Positions 8,636 to 17,709 are shown, numbered from the stretch's first letter. The stretch is 64,000 nucleotides of DNA from Microbacterium invictum (GCF_034421375.1 NZ_CP139779.1:3224001-3288000); one strand, 5' to 3'. Notes: a model not told the origin generated them from the sequence alone. Program-made: numbers and translations.

Positions 8636-9769
8636 CTACCGCCGGATCTCGACCCGCTCGACGGTGACCTCGTCGAGGAACGCGCGGTCGATGTCGACCC
8701 CGAGCCCCGGGCCGGTGGGCACCCGCACGTGGCCGTCCTCGAGCACCGCGGGCTCGGTCACGATGTCGCGGTGGTAGAACCGGCTCGCCGCCGACACGTC
8801 GCCGGGCAGGGTGAAGCCAGGCAGGGCGGCGAGCGCCGCATTCGCTGCCCGGCCGATCCCGGTCTCGAGCATGCCGCCGCACCAGACGGGCACCCCCGCA
8901 GCGACGCACAGGTCGTGGATGCGCACCGCCTCGAGATAGCCGCCGACCCGGCCCGCCTTGATGTTGATGACCGACGCCGCCGCGAGGGCGAGCGCATCGC
9001 CGGCGGCCTTGGCCGAGACGATCGACTCGTCGAGGCAGATCGGTGTGTCCACCCGCTCGGCCAGCACGGCATGGTCGACGAGGTCGTCCTCCTGCAGCGG
9101 CTGCTCGATGAGGAGCAGGTCGAACGCGTCCAGGGCGGCCAGCGTGTCGATGTCGGCGAGCGTGTACGCCGAGTTGGCGTCGACCTGCAGCGGCACCTCG
9201 CCGAACGCCTCGCGCACCGCGGCGGTGTCCGCGACATCCCGCCCCGGCTTGATCTTGATCTTGATGCGCAGGTAGCCCTCCGCGAGATACCCGCCGACGG
9301 CATCGACGAGCGCGGCGGGGTCACGCTGCACCCCGACCGACACCCCCGATGGCACCCGGTCGACCGCCGCGCCGAGGTAGTCGCCCATCGAGCGCCCGTC
9401 GGCGCGCAGCGCCGCGTCGACCACCGCGAGCTCGAGCCCGGCCTTGGCCATGCGGTGCCCGATGAACGGGGCGAAGACGCTCGGCACCTCGTGCGGGGCC
9501 AGGCGCCCGCGCCCGAGCAGCGCGGGCGCGAGGAACCGCGTCGCGACGTCCCAGGCGCTCTGCGTGTACTCGCTGGAGTAGAGCGGCGCCGCCCCTGTGA
9601 CGATCTCGCCCCATCCGTCGCCGTCAGCGGTGAGGGCGCGTACGACGATCACCTCACGGACCGTCTCGGTGCCGAACGACGTCGTGAACGGCGACACCAG
9701 CGGCAGGTGCAGCACGCGCAGCTCGAACCCGTCGAGGGACACGGATGCCGCGGGCCGAGCGATGGGCAT
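8636..9769 (-). CDS. MenC/N-acylamino-acid racemase-type enolase-superfamily enzyme
   Basis: 377 residues. Muconate-lactonising subgroup of the enolase superfamily: N-terminal capping domain, then a (beta/alpha)7beta barrel with KIKIK (Lys170/172/174), metal ligands Asp198 (VDAN), Glu222 (IEQP) and Asp247 (LDES), and Lys271 in NIKAGR. These are the residues of o-succinylbenzoate synthase and the related N-acylamino-acid racemase. No other menaquinone gene is nearby, and the start lies 2 bases after the stop of the GH15 gene, so an OSBS role in menaquinone synthesis is possible but context does not support it; racemisation of an N-acyl amino acid is an equal alternative. Family sure, substrate open. 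Confidence 0.88.
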   Translation of the reverse strand: MPIARPAASVSLDGFELRVLHLPLVSPFTTSFGTETVREVIVVRALTADGDGWGEIVTGAAPLYSSEYTQSAWDVATRFLAPALLGRGRLAPHEVPSVFAPFIGHRMAKAGLELAVVDAALRADGRSMGDYLGAAVDRVPSGVSVGVQRDPAALVDAVGGYLAEGYLRIKIKIKPGRDVADTAAVREAFGEVPLQVDANSAYTLADIDTLAALDAFDLLLIEQPLQEDDLVDHAVLAERVDTPICLDESIVSAKAAGDALALAAASVINIKAGRVGGYLEAVRIHDLCVAAGVPVWCGGMLETGIGRAANAALAALPGFTLPGDVSAASRFYHRDIVTEPAVLEDGHVRVPTGPGLGVDIDRAFLDEVTVERVEIRR

Positions 9770-9771
9770 GC

Positions 9772-11571
9772 TCAGCCGATCGCCCGGTCGAGGTTGACAG
9801 CGGCGCTGATGAGGGAGAAGTGCGTGAAGGCCTGAGGGAAATTGCCGAGCTGCGCGCCGTCGAGGCCGACCTCCTCGGCATAGAGGCCCAGCGGATTGGC
9901 GTAGGTGAACATCTTCTCCAGAGCGAGCTTCGCCTCGTCGAGCCGCCCCGTCCGGGTGAGGGCCTCGACGTACCAGAAGGAGCACATCGAGAACGTCCCC
10001 TCCTCCCCGTCCAGGCCGTCGGGGGAACGGGCCGCGTGGTAGCGGAACACGAGGGTGTCGGTGACGAGCTCCGCCTCGATCGCCGCGAGCGTCGAGCGGA
10101 AGCGCGGATCGGAGGGCGAGACGAACTTCACCGCGGGCATGAGCAGCAGCGAGGCATCGAGGACGTCGCTGCGTGCGTACTGCGTGAAGGCTCCGAGCTC
10201 GGCGTTCCAGCCGTCGGAGAAGACCTCGGATGCGATCTCGTCCTTCACCCGCATCCACATCGTCTGGTCTCCCGACAGGCCGCGGCTGCGCGCCATACGG
10301 ATGAGCCGCTCGAACGCCACCCAGCTCATCACCCGGGAGTAGGTGTGCAGCTGCTGCCCGCCTCGGGTCTCCCAGATGCCCTCATCGGGGCGGCCCCAGT
10401 TCTCGGCGAGCCAGTCCGCGGCACCGGTCAGCTTGACCCAGTCGTCGTAGCCGATACCGTCGCTGTGCTTGTCGTAGAGGTAGACCGAGTCGATGAGCTC
10501 GCCGTAGACATCGAGTTGCAGTTGATCGGCCGCGTCGTTGCGCACCCGGACGGGCGCGCTGTCGCGATGGCCGCGCCAATGGTCCAGGGTGAACTCGCCG
10601 CTGGTGGTGTTGCCGTCGATGTCGTACATCGACCGGAGCGGCCCCATGCCGTCGTCGCAGTGGGCTCGGTCTTCCAACCGGTCCATGAGCCATCCAATGA
10701 ACCCCCGTGCCTCGTCCACGAAACCCAAGCGCAGGAGGGCGTACATCGAGAAGGCGGCGTCGCGCACCCAGACGTGACGGTAGTCCCAGTTGCGCTCTCC
10801 GCCGATCACCTCCGGGAGGGAGGTGGTGGGGGCGGCGATCACCGCCCCCGAGGGTTCGTGGGTGAGCAGCTTCAGCACCAGTGCCGAGCGGTGCACCGCC
10901 TCGCGCCACCGACCCCGGTAGTGCGACTGCCCGAGCCATGTCTGCCAGAACCGCACGGTGGCATCCACCAGCGGGCGGGTCGGCCCGACCGGCGCATCGG
11001 GTTCGTCGGCGGGCGACCCGACGATGAGCACCGACTCGCACTCTTCGCCGACGGACACCGTCAGCTCCGCGACCGCGGTTCCGTCGACGATATCGAGGGC
11101 CAGCGGGGTCTGCAGGCTCAGCCTCGTCTCCTCGTCGGCGAAGACCGCGCCGTCGTCCGAGGTGGCGACGTGGTGCGGCCGTCGCCCGTAGTCGAACTGC
11201 GGCGCGAACTCGAATCTCATCTCGACGCTGCCGCGAACCCCGACGACGTTGCGCACGAGGCGCTGCCGGTGATGGGGGTCTCGCGCGCGTTCCACGATCA
11301 TCGCGTCCCACACCTCGACGACTCCGCCCGCGGTGGCGAAGCGGGTGACGAGGACGTTGGTGTCGGGCAGGTAGAACTGCCTGCTGGTCGCATCGGGATC
11401 GATCGGACCGATCCGCCAGTGTCCCCCGCGCTCGGGGTCGAGGATCGCGCCGAAGACACTCGGCGCATCGAAGCGGCCGGGACAGAACCAGTCGATCGTG
11501 CCGTCGTCGCCGACGAGCGCCGCGGAGCGCATGTCTCCGATCAGTCCGTGCTCACTGATGGTTCGAGGCAT
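9772..11571 (-). CDS. Glycoside hydrolase family 15 protein (glucoamylase/trehalase-like)
   Basis: 599 residues, full length for bacterial GH15. It opens with an N-terminal beta-sandwich typical of the family (IGDMRSAALVGDDGTIDWFC...SVFGAILD), and the (alpha/alpha)6 barrel follows from about residue 230 (NWDYRHVWVRDAAFS). Candidate catalytic acids lie at IWETR (general acid region) and EEGTFSMCSFW (general base region). Members of this group hydrolyse alpha-1,4-glucosidic bonds or, in mycobacteria, trehalose; no signal peptide is seen, so it acts in the cytoplasm. A strong hairpin sits just upstream (11584-11619), 13 bases before the start codon. The MenC-like gene follows with a 2-base gap. 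Confidence 0.9.
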   Translation of the reverse strand: MPRTISEHGLIGDMRSAALVGDDGTIDWFCPGRFDAPSVFGAILDPERGGHWRIGPIDPDATSRQFYLPDTNVLVTRFATAGGVVEVWDAMIVERARDPHHRQRLVRNVVGVRGSVEMRFEFAPQFDYGRRPHHVATSDDGAVFADEETRLSLQTPLALDIVDGTAVAELTVSVGEECESVLIVGSPADEPDAPVGPTRPLVDATVRFWQTWLGQSHYRGRWREAVHRSALVLKLLTHEPSGAVIAAPTTSLPEVIGGERNWDYRHVWVRDAAFSMYALLRLGFVDEARGFIGWLMDRLEDRAHCDDGMGPLRSMYDIDGNTTSGEFTLDHWRGHRDSAPVRVRNDAADQLQLDVYGELIDSVYLYDKHSDGIGYDDWVKLTGAADWLAENWGRPDEGIWETRGGQQLHTYSRVMSWVAFERLIRMARSRGLSGDQTMWMRVKDEIASEVFSDGWNAELGAFTQYARSDVLDASLLLMPAVKFVSPSDPRFRSTLAAIEAELVTDTLVFRYHAARSPDGLDGEEGTFSMCSFWYVEALTRTGRLDEAKLALEKMFTYANPLGLYAEEVGLDGAQLGNFPQAFTHFSLISAAVNLDRAIG

Positions 11572-11583
11572 GCCCGCGCCCTT

Positions 11584-11619
11584 TCGTCGTCGTGCGAGTC
11601 GATTCTCGCAGGACGACGA
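11584..11619 (-). repeat. Strong inverted repeat upstream of the GH15 start
   Basis: Arms of 15 bases (11584-11598 and 11605-11619) pair with a single mismatch around a 6-base loop (TCGATT). It lies between the stop of the small Arg-rich ORF (11625) and the GH15 ribosome site (GAAAGGG-like) and start. It could end the upstream transcript or control access to the GH15 start; no T-run follows on either strand. Confidence 0.6.
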
Positions 11620-11624
11620 AGGTC

Positions 11625-11762
11625 TCAGGCGGTGCGCGCCGCGGTGAGCGGTCGGAAGGTGGAGCGGGCGCGCCGCGGACGGAGACGTCGCGCCATCCTC
11701 GCGGTCAGGCGGCGGCCGGCTCCCTGGGCCTCGGTCGGGAAAAGCGTGGTGCGCAGATTCAT
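11625..11762 (-). CDS. Possible 45-residue Arg-rich small protein
   Basis: ATG at 11762, stop at 11625, with a good ribosome site AGGGGAG six bases upstream. The product begins MNLRTTLFPTE and is about a quarter arginine in its second half (RRLTARMARRLRPRRARSTFR). In 70% GC DNA arginine-rich reading can arise by chance, so the main support is the ribosome site and the position in an otherwise empty 266-base gap upstream of the GH15 gene. No family is recognised. It might be a leader peptide for the GH15 gene, since a strong hairpin separates the two, or no gene at all. Confidence 0.35.
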   Translation of the reverse strand: MNLRTTLFPTEAQGAGRRLTARMARRLRPRRARSTFRPLTAARTA

Positions 11763-11837
11763 GTCGGACTCCCCTGTCGATGACGCCTCCTGCGTCATGA
11801 GCAGAGAGTCGCGACCTGCGCCGGTGATACCCGCTGA

Positions 11838-12557
11838 CTACGGCCGCACCAGCAGGTATCCGCGAGGGGCATCGAAGCCGCCGATCACCAGACCATCGGC
11901 GAGGTGCGAAAGGAGGGCCTTGCGCACGTGACGGCGCCAGGCGGCCGCCTCGGCCGGAGTGTCAGGGCGAATCGCGGTGATATCAGCGGGCACCGGCACC
12001 TCGGCGACCACCCGGTCGTCGGCCGGCGTCGGCACCGGAGGCGCAGCGAGGGCCCACGACACCATGATCCGGTCGGTCTCGTCACCGCGGTTGACGCCGT
12101 CATCCATGGCGCCGTAGTGGTTCACCAGGTACTCCGTCACCCGCGTGCCGAGCACCCGGAGGTTGAAGTGGGCGTTGCGGGCGACGAGCGGATCGAAGGT
12201 CCACGTGATGTGCCCGACATCGCGCGCGAGCGCCCACTCGCGCTGATGCTGCTTCAGGATGCGGCCGAGACCCTGACTCTGACGCCCGGGCAGCACGCCC
12301 GTGATGTGCGAGTGCATCGACCGGGCAGCCGGGGCGGCGAAGAACGCCACTGACGCGCCGACCATCCGGTCGTCCTCGTAGAGACCCATCGCGTAGTTGC
12401 CGGCGTGGGCGAGCGCCCGCAGCAGGTTCGGCGGCATTCCCGATCGGTCACCGCCCCACACCTCCGACAGCACCGCCGAGGCGGTGTGCACCTGGGCCAC
12501 CGTGTCGAGCGGGCGAAGGGCGATTCCGGGCGGGGTGGGAACGGATGCCTCGGGCAT
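11838..12557 (-). CDS. GNAT-fold protein of the predicted N-acetyltransferase (COG3375-like) group
   Basis: 239 residues from ATG 12557 (a start at 12569 adds four residues). The protein carries HITGVLPGRQSQGLGRILKQHQREWAL at about residues 80-106, which contains the Q/R-x-x-G-x-G/A acetyl-CoA loop of GNAT enzymes (QSQGLG), followed by ITWTFDPLVARNAHFNLRVLG, the hallmark of the COG3375 group. Substrate unknown. The 12557 start is favoured because TATGTT sits 7 bases upstream, as for a leaderless transcript. Divergent from the MFS gene across about 30-40 bases that contain a perfect palindrome. Confidence 0.82.
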   Translation of the reverse strand: MPEASVPTPPGIALRPLDTVAQVHTASAVLSEVWGGDRSGMPPNLLRALAHAGNYAMGLYEDDRMVGASVAFFAAPAARSMHSHITGVLPGRQSQGLGRILKQHQREWALARDVGHITWTFDPLVARNAHFNLRVLGTRVTEYLVNHYGAMDDGVNRGDETDRIMVSWALAAPPVPTPADDRVVAEVPVPADITAIRPDTPAEAAAWRRHVRKALLSHLADGLVIGGFDAPRGYLLVRP

Positions 12558-12568
12558 GCCGCCCAACA

Positions 12569-12586
12569 TACTCGCGACCGCGAGTA
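12569..12586. promoter_or_regulatory. Perfect inverted repeat between divergent GNAT and MFS genes
   Basis: TACTCGCG-AC-CGCGAGTA, 8-base arms with a 2-base centre, occupying nearly all of the gap between the two divergent starts. TAGCCT (12585-12590) is placed like a -10 box for a leaderless MFS transcript starting at 12597. A repressor bound here would block both promoters. No regulator gene is adjacent. Confidence 0.45.
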
Positions 12587-12596
12587 GCCTGACCTG

Positions 12597-14057
12597 ATGC
12601 GCGATCGAGCTGAGGACAACCGGAAGAACCTCAGCCGAAAGCCCCGACAGGGTGCGATCGTCGCCGTGTTGGCGATCGCGGGACTGGCGTCATCCTTCAT
12701 GTTCACCCTCGTGGTGCCCATCCAGTCCAAGCTGCCCGAGCTCCTCGACGCCAGCCGTGAAGACACGGCGTGGGTGGTCACCGCCACCCTCCTCGCGGCC
12801 GCCATCAGCACACCGGTGGCCGGGCGCCTCGGCGACATGTACGGCAAGCGCCGCATCGTGCTGGTGCTCCTCGTCCTCCTCGTCGTCGGATCGGTCATCG
12901 CGGCGCTGTCGCCAGGCATCGTCGGAGTGATCGTCGGGCGCGCCCTGCAGGGGGCGGTGACCGGCGTCGTCCCGCTCGGGATCTCGATCCTCCGCGACGT
13001 GCTGCACGAGAATCGTGTCGATACCGCCATCGCGCTCATCAGCGCCACCCTCGGCGTCGGCGGCGCGCTCGGCCTGCCGATCAGTGCGCTCATCACCGAG
13101 CGCAGCGACTGGCACGTGCTGTTCTGGATGTCGGCGGGCCTGGGCGTGGTCGTCTTCGTCCTCGTGCTGTGGATCGTGCCGGTGAGCACACTGCGCACCG
13201 CGGGACGCTTCGATTTCGTCGGCGCAGCGGGCATGTCGATCGGTCTCCTCGGCGTACTGCTGGCGATCTCCCGCGGCAACGAGTGGGGATGGACCTCCCC
13301 GGCCGTCCTCGCGCTCGGACTCGGCGGGCTCGCGATCCTGGTGGCATGGGGATGGTACGAGTTGCGGATCAGCGACCCGCTCCTGGACCTCCGCGTCGCC
13401 GCGCGGCGCCCGGTGCTCCTGACCAACATCGCCTCGATCGCGATGGGCTTTTCACTGTTCGCCTCGAACGTCGTCTACCCGCAGATGCTCGAGCTCCCCG
13501 TCGCGACGGGCGGCTTCGGGCTCTCGCTCATCGCTGCGAGCCTCATCGTGATGCCCGCGGGCCTCATGATGATGCTCCTCTCCCCCTTCTCGGGGCGTCT
13601 CGCGCGCCTCTTCGGCCCGCGCCTGCTCCTCGTCCTCGGCGCGCTCGCGCTGATCGCCGCCTACGGCTATACGCTGCTGTTCTCGAGCGAGGTGTGGGAG
13701 ATCCTCGTCGCCAACATCCTCATCGGCGTCGGGATCGGATTCGGCTACGCCGCGATGCCGATGCTCATCATGCGATCGGTGCCGCAGTCCGAGACCGGCG
13801 CGTCCAATGGTCTGAACGCCCTCTTCCGCTCGCTCGGCACGAGCACGGCGGCTGCGGTCATCGGGGTCGTGCTCGCCACATACGTCACGCCCTTCCAGGG
13901 CGTCGACGTGCCCACGGGTACCGCCTTCCAGGTGTCGTTCATCCTCGGCGGGGCGGCCGCTCTCATCGCCCTCGTCGTCGCCCTCTTCATCCCGCGCCGC
14001 CACGACGCGCACGAGCGCCACCCCGCACTCCCCGAGCACGAGCGCGTCACCGGCTGA
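12597..14057 (+). CDS. MFS drug/proton antiporter, DHA2 type
   Basis: 486 residues with about 14 hydrophobic segments. The MFS motif A between helices 2 and 3 reads GRLGDMYGKRR, and the first helix ends in VVPIQSKLPELL. The 14-helix count and motif order match the DHA2 (EmrB/QacA-like) exporters. The N-terminal 20 residues are charged and cytoplasmic. The gene stands alone on the + strand, with a palindrome upstream shared with the divergent GNAT gene; pairing of an exporter with an acetyltransferase would fit detoxification, but this is only context. Confidence 0.88.
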   Translation: MRDRAEDNRKNLSRKPRQGAIVAVLAIAGLASSFMFTLVVPIQSKLPELLDASREDTAWVVTATLLAAAISTPVAGRLGDMYGKRRIVLVLLVLLVVGSVIAALSPGIVGVIVGRALQGAVTGVVPLGISILRDVLHENRVDTAIALISATLGVGGALGLPISALITERSDWHVLFWMSAGLGVVVFVLVLWIVPVSTLRTAGRFDFVGAAGMSIGLLGVLLAISRGNEWGWTSPAVLALGLGGLAILVAWGWYELRISDPLLDLRVAARRPVLLTNIASIAMGFSLFASNVVYPQMLELPVATGGFGLSLIAASLIVMPAGLMMMLLSPFSGRLARLFGPRLLLVLGALALIAAYGYTLLFSSEVWEILVANILIGVGIGFGYAAMPMLIMRSVPQSETGASNGLNALFRSLGTSTAAAVIGVVLATYVTPFQGVDVPTGTAFQVSFILGGAAALIALVVALFIPRRHDAHERHPALPEHERVTG

Positions 14058-14177
14058 GACGCGTACGATCGGCCGGGGCGAGGACATTTGACCCTCGGAT
14101 GTACGCGGCTCGGCCGGGTTTCCTCGTGCCGGCGAAATCGTCCCCACGGTCGGAGCACGCGGGCGTATCGTCGTCGC

Positions 14178-15776
14178 ATGGACAGCGACGACCGCGACCG
14201 GGCACCGGAGCAGGTGCCCGTCGGACCCCCGACGGGCGCGACAGCGGCCGCGGATCCCGACGCCCGCACACGCGCAGGACGGCGCGCCGCCGATGACAGC
14301 GGTACCGACTCCGCCGCCACCTTCGGACGCGGCGAAGGCGACCGCGACACCCGGTTCTTCGGCCAGCCCTGGGCACTCGCGCACGTCTTCGGTGTGGAGA
14401 TGTGGGAGCGTTTCAGCTTCTACGGCATGCAGGGCATCCTGCTCATCTACCTCTACTACTCCACGACGCAGGGGGGCCTCGGCCTCCCCGAGACCGTTGC
14501 GGCGGGGATCGTCGGCGCCTACGGCGGGTCGGTCTACCTGTCCACCATCCTCGGCGCCTGGATCGCCGACCGCATCCTCGGATCCGAGCGGGTGCTGTTC
14601 TACAGTGCGATCGTCATCATGGCGGGCCATATCGCGCTTGCCCTGCTGCCGGGGTTCCTCGGCGTCACCGTCGGCCTGATCCTCGTCGCCCTGGGCTCGG
14701 GCGGTCTGAAGGCCAACGCCACCTCGGTCGTCGGAACGCTCTACACCGCCGACGACCCGCGCCGCGATGCCGGCTTCTCGCTGTTCTACCTCGGCATCAA
14801 CCTGGGCGCGTTCTTCGGCCCGCTCCTCACCGGTCTGCTTCAGACCACGATGGGCTTCCACTGGGGCTTCGGCCTCGCCGCGGTCGGCATGGCCCTGGGA
14901 CTCATCCAGTACTCCTTCGGTCGCAAACAGCTCCCTCCCGAGGCGAGCATCGTGCCGAACCCGCTCCCCCGTCACCGCTACGGCCTGTTCGCCGGCATCG
15001 CCGCCGCCGGGCTCGGGCTCATCGTGGTGCTGCTGCTCGTGGGCGTGATCACGGTCGACAACCTCTCGCTCGTGGTCATCGTGGTGACCCTGGGTGCGAC
15101 GATCGCCTACTTCTTCGTCATCCTCTCCAGCCGCCGCATCACCTCGACGGAGCGCTCGCGGGTGTGGGGGTTCCTGCCGCTGTTCATCACGAGCGTGGCG
15201 TTCTGGTCGCTGTACCAGCAGCAGTTCACGGTGGTGACGATCTACTCCGATCAGAAGCTCAACCGCGACATCTTCGGCTGGACGATGCCGGTGTCGTGGG
15301 TGCAGTCGATCAACCCGATCTTCATCATCATCCTCTCGGGGGTCTTCGCCACGCTGTGGCTGAAGCTCGGCACCCGCCAGCCGTCGACGCCGGTGAAGTT
15401 CGCGATCGGGACGATGATCATGGGCGTCGCCTTCCTGCTCTTCCTTCCGTTCGCCGGCGGAGGGCCGAACTCCACCCCGCTCCTGGCGCTCGTGGGCATC
15501 CTGTTCGTCTTCACCGTCGCCGAGCTGCTCGTCTCGCCTGTGGGGCTCTCGGTGACGACCAAGCTCGCCCCCGAGCTCTTCCACACGCAGATGGTGGCGC
15601 TGTTCTTCCTCTCCGTCGCCCTCGGCACCTCGATCTCGGGCTGGCTGGCGCAGTTCTTCGACGTGAACAACGAGGGCCCGTACTTCGCGATCCTCGGCGC
15701 ACTCGCCATCGTCGTCGGCATCGGGCTGCTGGTGTCGGTCAAGCCGGTGCTGGCCCTCATGAAGGGCGTGAAGTGA
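14178..15776 (+). CDS. dtpT: Proton-dependent oligopeptide transporter (POT/PTR2 family)
   Basis: 532 residues from ATG 14178; a longer frame start at 14088 has no ribosome site. The first ~60 residues are polar and low-complexity (Asp/Ala/Arg), an unusual extension for the family. The signature ExxERF appears as EMWERFSFYGM in helix 1, followed by GAWIADRILGSERVLFY, the PTR2 loop motif. The protein has about 14 membrane segments and should import di- and tripeptides with protons. The SDR gene follows after 4 bases, so they may share a transcript. Symbol given by family resemblance only. Confidence 0.88.
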   Translation: MDSDDRDRAPEQVPVGPPTGATAAADPDARTRAGRRAADDSGTDSAATFGRGEGDRDTRFFGQPWALAHVFGVEMWERFSFYGMQGILLIYLYYSTTQGGLGLPETVAAGIVGAYGGSVYLSTILGAWIADRILGSERVLFYSAIVIMAGHIALALLPGFLGVTVGLILVALGSGGLKANATSVVGTLYTADDPRRDAGFSLFYLGINLGAFFGPLLTGLLQTTMGFHWGFGLAAVGMALGLIQYSFGRKQLPPEASIVPNPLPRHRYGLFAGIAAAGLGLIVVLLLVGVITVDNLSLVVIVVTLGATIAYFFVILSSRRITSTERSRVWGFLPLFITSVAFWSLYQQQFTVVTIYSDQKLNRDIFGWTMPVSWVQSINPIFIIILSGVFATLWLKLGTRQPSTPVKFAIGTMIMGVAFLLFLPFAGGGPNSTPLLALVGILFVFTVAELLVSPVGLSVTTKLAPELFHTQMVALFFLSVALGTSISGWLAQFFDVNNEGPYFAILGALAIVVGIGLLVSVKPVLALMKGVK

Positions 15777-15780
15777 TCGG

Positions 15781-16563
15781 ATGACTCCGGGCTCGCGTCA
15801 TCCGGGACTCGCCGGCCGCGTGGTGGTCGTCACCGGCGCCGCCCGAGGGCAGGGGGCCGCCGAAGCGCTCCTCCTCGCCCGCGAGGGAGCGCGCGTGATC
15901 GCGACCGATCTCGCCGCGGAGGCTCCCGCTCTGGCGGGATCGGGCGTGATCTACCGCACTCTGGATGTCGCCGACGAGGGCGCCTGGGGTGCGCTGGCGG
16001 CCGAGCTCGCCGACGGCCCGCCCGTGCGGGGCCTCGTCAACAACGCCGGCATCACCCACCGCGCGCGTCTCGGCGAGGTCGCCCGCGCCGACTGGGACCG
16101 GGTGCTCGCGGTGAACGTCACGGGGGCGATGCTCGGCATCCAGGCGCTCGCGCCTCTCATGGAGCAGGGGTCGTCGATCGTCAACGTCGGCTCGATCGCC
16201 GCGGTGAGCGGCCACTATCCCGTCGCCTACACGACCTCGAAGTGGGCGCTTCGCGGGCTCACCCATGCCGCGGCGACCGAGCTCGGGCCCCGGGGGATCC
16301 GCGTCAACATCGTGCACCCGGGGTTCATCGAGACGCCGATGACGGCGAGCGCGCCCGCGGCGATGCGCGAGGCGCAGCTCGACCTCACGCCGCTCGAGCG
16401 CACCGGCGAGGCGGAGGAGGTCGCCGAGGCGGTCGCGTTCCTGCTCTCGGATGCGGCGGCCTACGTCACGGGCGCGGAGATCCCGGTCGACGGCGGGTTC
16501 GCGTCATCCGCGGGGGCCAAGGTGCTCTCCGACCGGCTGCGGTTCGGTGTCGGGCACCCCTGA
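15781..16563 (+). CDS. SDR-family NAD(P)-dependent oxidoreductase
   Basis: 260 residues, classical short-chain dehydrogenase. Cofactor loop TGAARGQG (about residues 19-26), LVNNAG at ~86-91, catalytic Ser in NVGSIAAVSG, and the YxxxK pair in YTTSK, then NIVHPGFIETPM and the C-terminal GAEIPVDGG. Position 39-40 reads ATDL, with Asp at the end of the second strand, which usually means NAD rather than NADP. These enzymes oxidise secondary alcohols or reduce ketones; the closest types are 3-oxoacyl-ACP reductase and hydroxysteroid dehydrogenase. Substrate unknown. Starts 4 bases after the peptide transporter stop. Confidence 0.9.
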   Translation: MTPGSRHPGLAGRVVVVTGAARGQGAAEALLLAREGARVIATDLAAEAPALAGSGVIYRTLDVADEGAWGALAAELADGPPVRGLVNNAGITHRARLGEVARADWDRVLAVNVTGAMLGIQALAPLMEQGSSIVNVGSIAAVSGHYPVAYTTSKWALRGLTHAAATELGPRGIRVNIVHPGFIETPMTASAPAAMREAQLDLTPLERTGEAEEVAEAVAFLLSDAAAYVTGAEIPVDGGFASSAGAKVLSDRLRFGVGHP

Positions 16564-16575
16564 CAGGATGTCGGA

Positions 16576-17709
16576 GTGCTCACCACCCTCGCCGTCGCCG
16601 GGTACCGGTCGCTGCGCGACCTGGTGCTCCCGCTCGACGCGCTGACCGTGATCACCGGCCCGAACGGGTCGGGCAAGTCCAACCTCTACCGCGCGATGCG
16701 CCTCCTCGCGCAGTCCGCCACGGGGTCGCTCATCGCGGCGATCGCCCGGGAAGGGGGGCTCCCCTCTCTGCTGTGGGCAGGACCCGAGTTCGGCGGAACC
16801 CAGGGCACCGTGCGGCGCGAACCGATCGCCGTGAAGCTCGGGTACGCCTCGGACGAACTCGGCTTCCTCGTCGACCTCGGCATCCCGCAGACAGATCCCC
16901 GGAACCTCTTCAGCCGCGATCCCGAGATCAAGCGCGAGCAGGTGTTCGCCGGGCCGGTCGCGAAGCCCGCCGCGCTGCTCATCGACCGCAAGGGTGCGGC
17001 GACGCGCGTGCGCGAGGATTCCTGGACGACCCTGGCTCAAGCGCTCGCGCCGTGGGAGAGCATCGTCACCGACCTCGCCGACGGCGACACGGGGCCCGAG
17101 CTCCTGACGCTCCGGCGCACTCTTTCGGGCTGGCGCTTCTACGACCACTTCCGCGTCGATGCCGACGCCCCCGCCCGAGCGCCGCAGATCGGCACGCGCT
17201 CGCACACCTTGGCGCACGGGGGCGAGAACCTCGCGGCGGTCTGGGCGACGATTCACGACGCGGGGTTCGGCGCGGACCTCGATGACGCCGTCGCCCGCGC
17301 CTTCACGGGAGCCCGGGTGCAGATCGAGGCGGTGGACGGTCGATTCACCCTCTCCATGCGGCAGCCGGGACTCCTCCGTCCCCTCGCGGCCGGCGAGCTC
17401 TCGGACGGCACGCTGCGATATCTGCTGCTGTGCGCGGCACTCCTCCCCGCCCGCCCGGCGCCCCTCCTGGTGCTGAACGAGCCCGAGGCGAGCCTCCACC
17501 CTGACCTGCTCGACCCCCTCGCGGAGCTCGTCGCCGCGGCATCCGGTCAGTCCCAGGTCATCGTCGTCACCCACGCCGACCGGCTGGCCGGAGCGCTCGA
17601 GCGGGCGGGTGCGCTCACCCATCGATTGGAGAGCACGGGTCGCGGCACGCAGGTCGCGGGGCACGGGGTGCTCGACCGGCCTGCCTGGAACTGGGGCTCG
17701 CGGTCGTGA
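16576..17709 (+). CDS. RecF/OLD-like AAA family ATPase
   Basis: 377 residues from GTG 16576 with CGGAG just upstream. N-terminal strand LAVAGYRSLRDLVLPLDALTVITGPNGSGKSN holds Walker A GPNGSGKS at 28-35. Near residue 295 is LVLNEPEASLHPDLLDPL, the Walker B/signature region (the usual second acidic residue pattern DEPE is NEPE here), then VIVVTHADRL, the H-loop. Between them lies an insertion of helices. Single-gene ATPases of this type are widespread in Actinobacteria and of unknown role; no TOPRIM domain or partner nuclease is adjacent, so a phage-defence function (OLD/Gabija type) is not supported here. Confidence 0.82.
   Translation: MLTTLAVAGYRSLRDLVLPLDALTVITGPNGSGKSNLYRAMRLLAQSATGSLIAAIAREGGLPSLLWAGPEFGGTQGTVRREPIAVKLGYASDELGFLVDLGIPQTDPRNLFSRDPEIKREQVFAGPVAKPAALLIDRKGAATRVREDSWTTLAQALAPWESIVTDLADGDTGPELLTLRRTLSGWRFYDHFRVDADAPARAPQIGTRSHTLAHGGENLAAVWATIHDAGFGADLDDAVARAFTGARVQIEAVDGRFTLSMRQPGLLRPLAAGELSDGTLRYLLLCAALLPARPAPLLVLNEPEASLHPDLLDPLAELVAAASGQSQVIVVTHADRLAGALERAGALTHRLESTGRGTQVAGHGVLDRPAWNWGSRS

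Noticed and set aside
14088..14177. Extended N-terminus of the peptide transporter from 14088
   Set aside because: The added stretch is Arg/Cys-rich and unlike the family, and no ribosome site precedes 14088; ATG 14178 begins an acidic leader.
16576..17709. RecF/OLD-like ATPase as part of a phage-defence system (Gabija or retron type)
   Set aside because: No TOPRIM domain in the protein and no helicase, nuclease or reverse transcriptase gene next to it.
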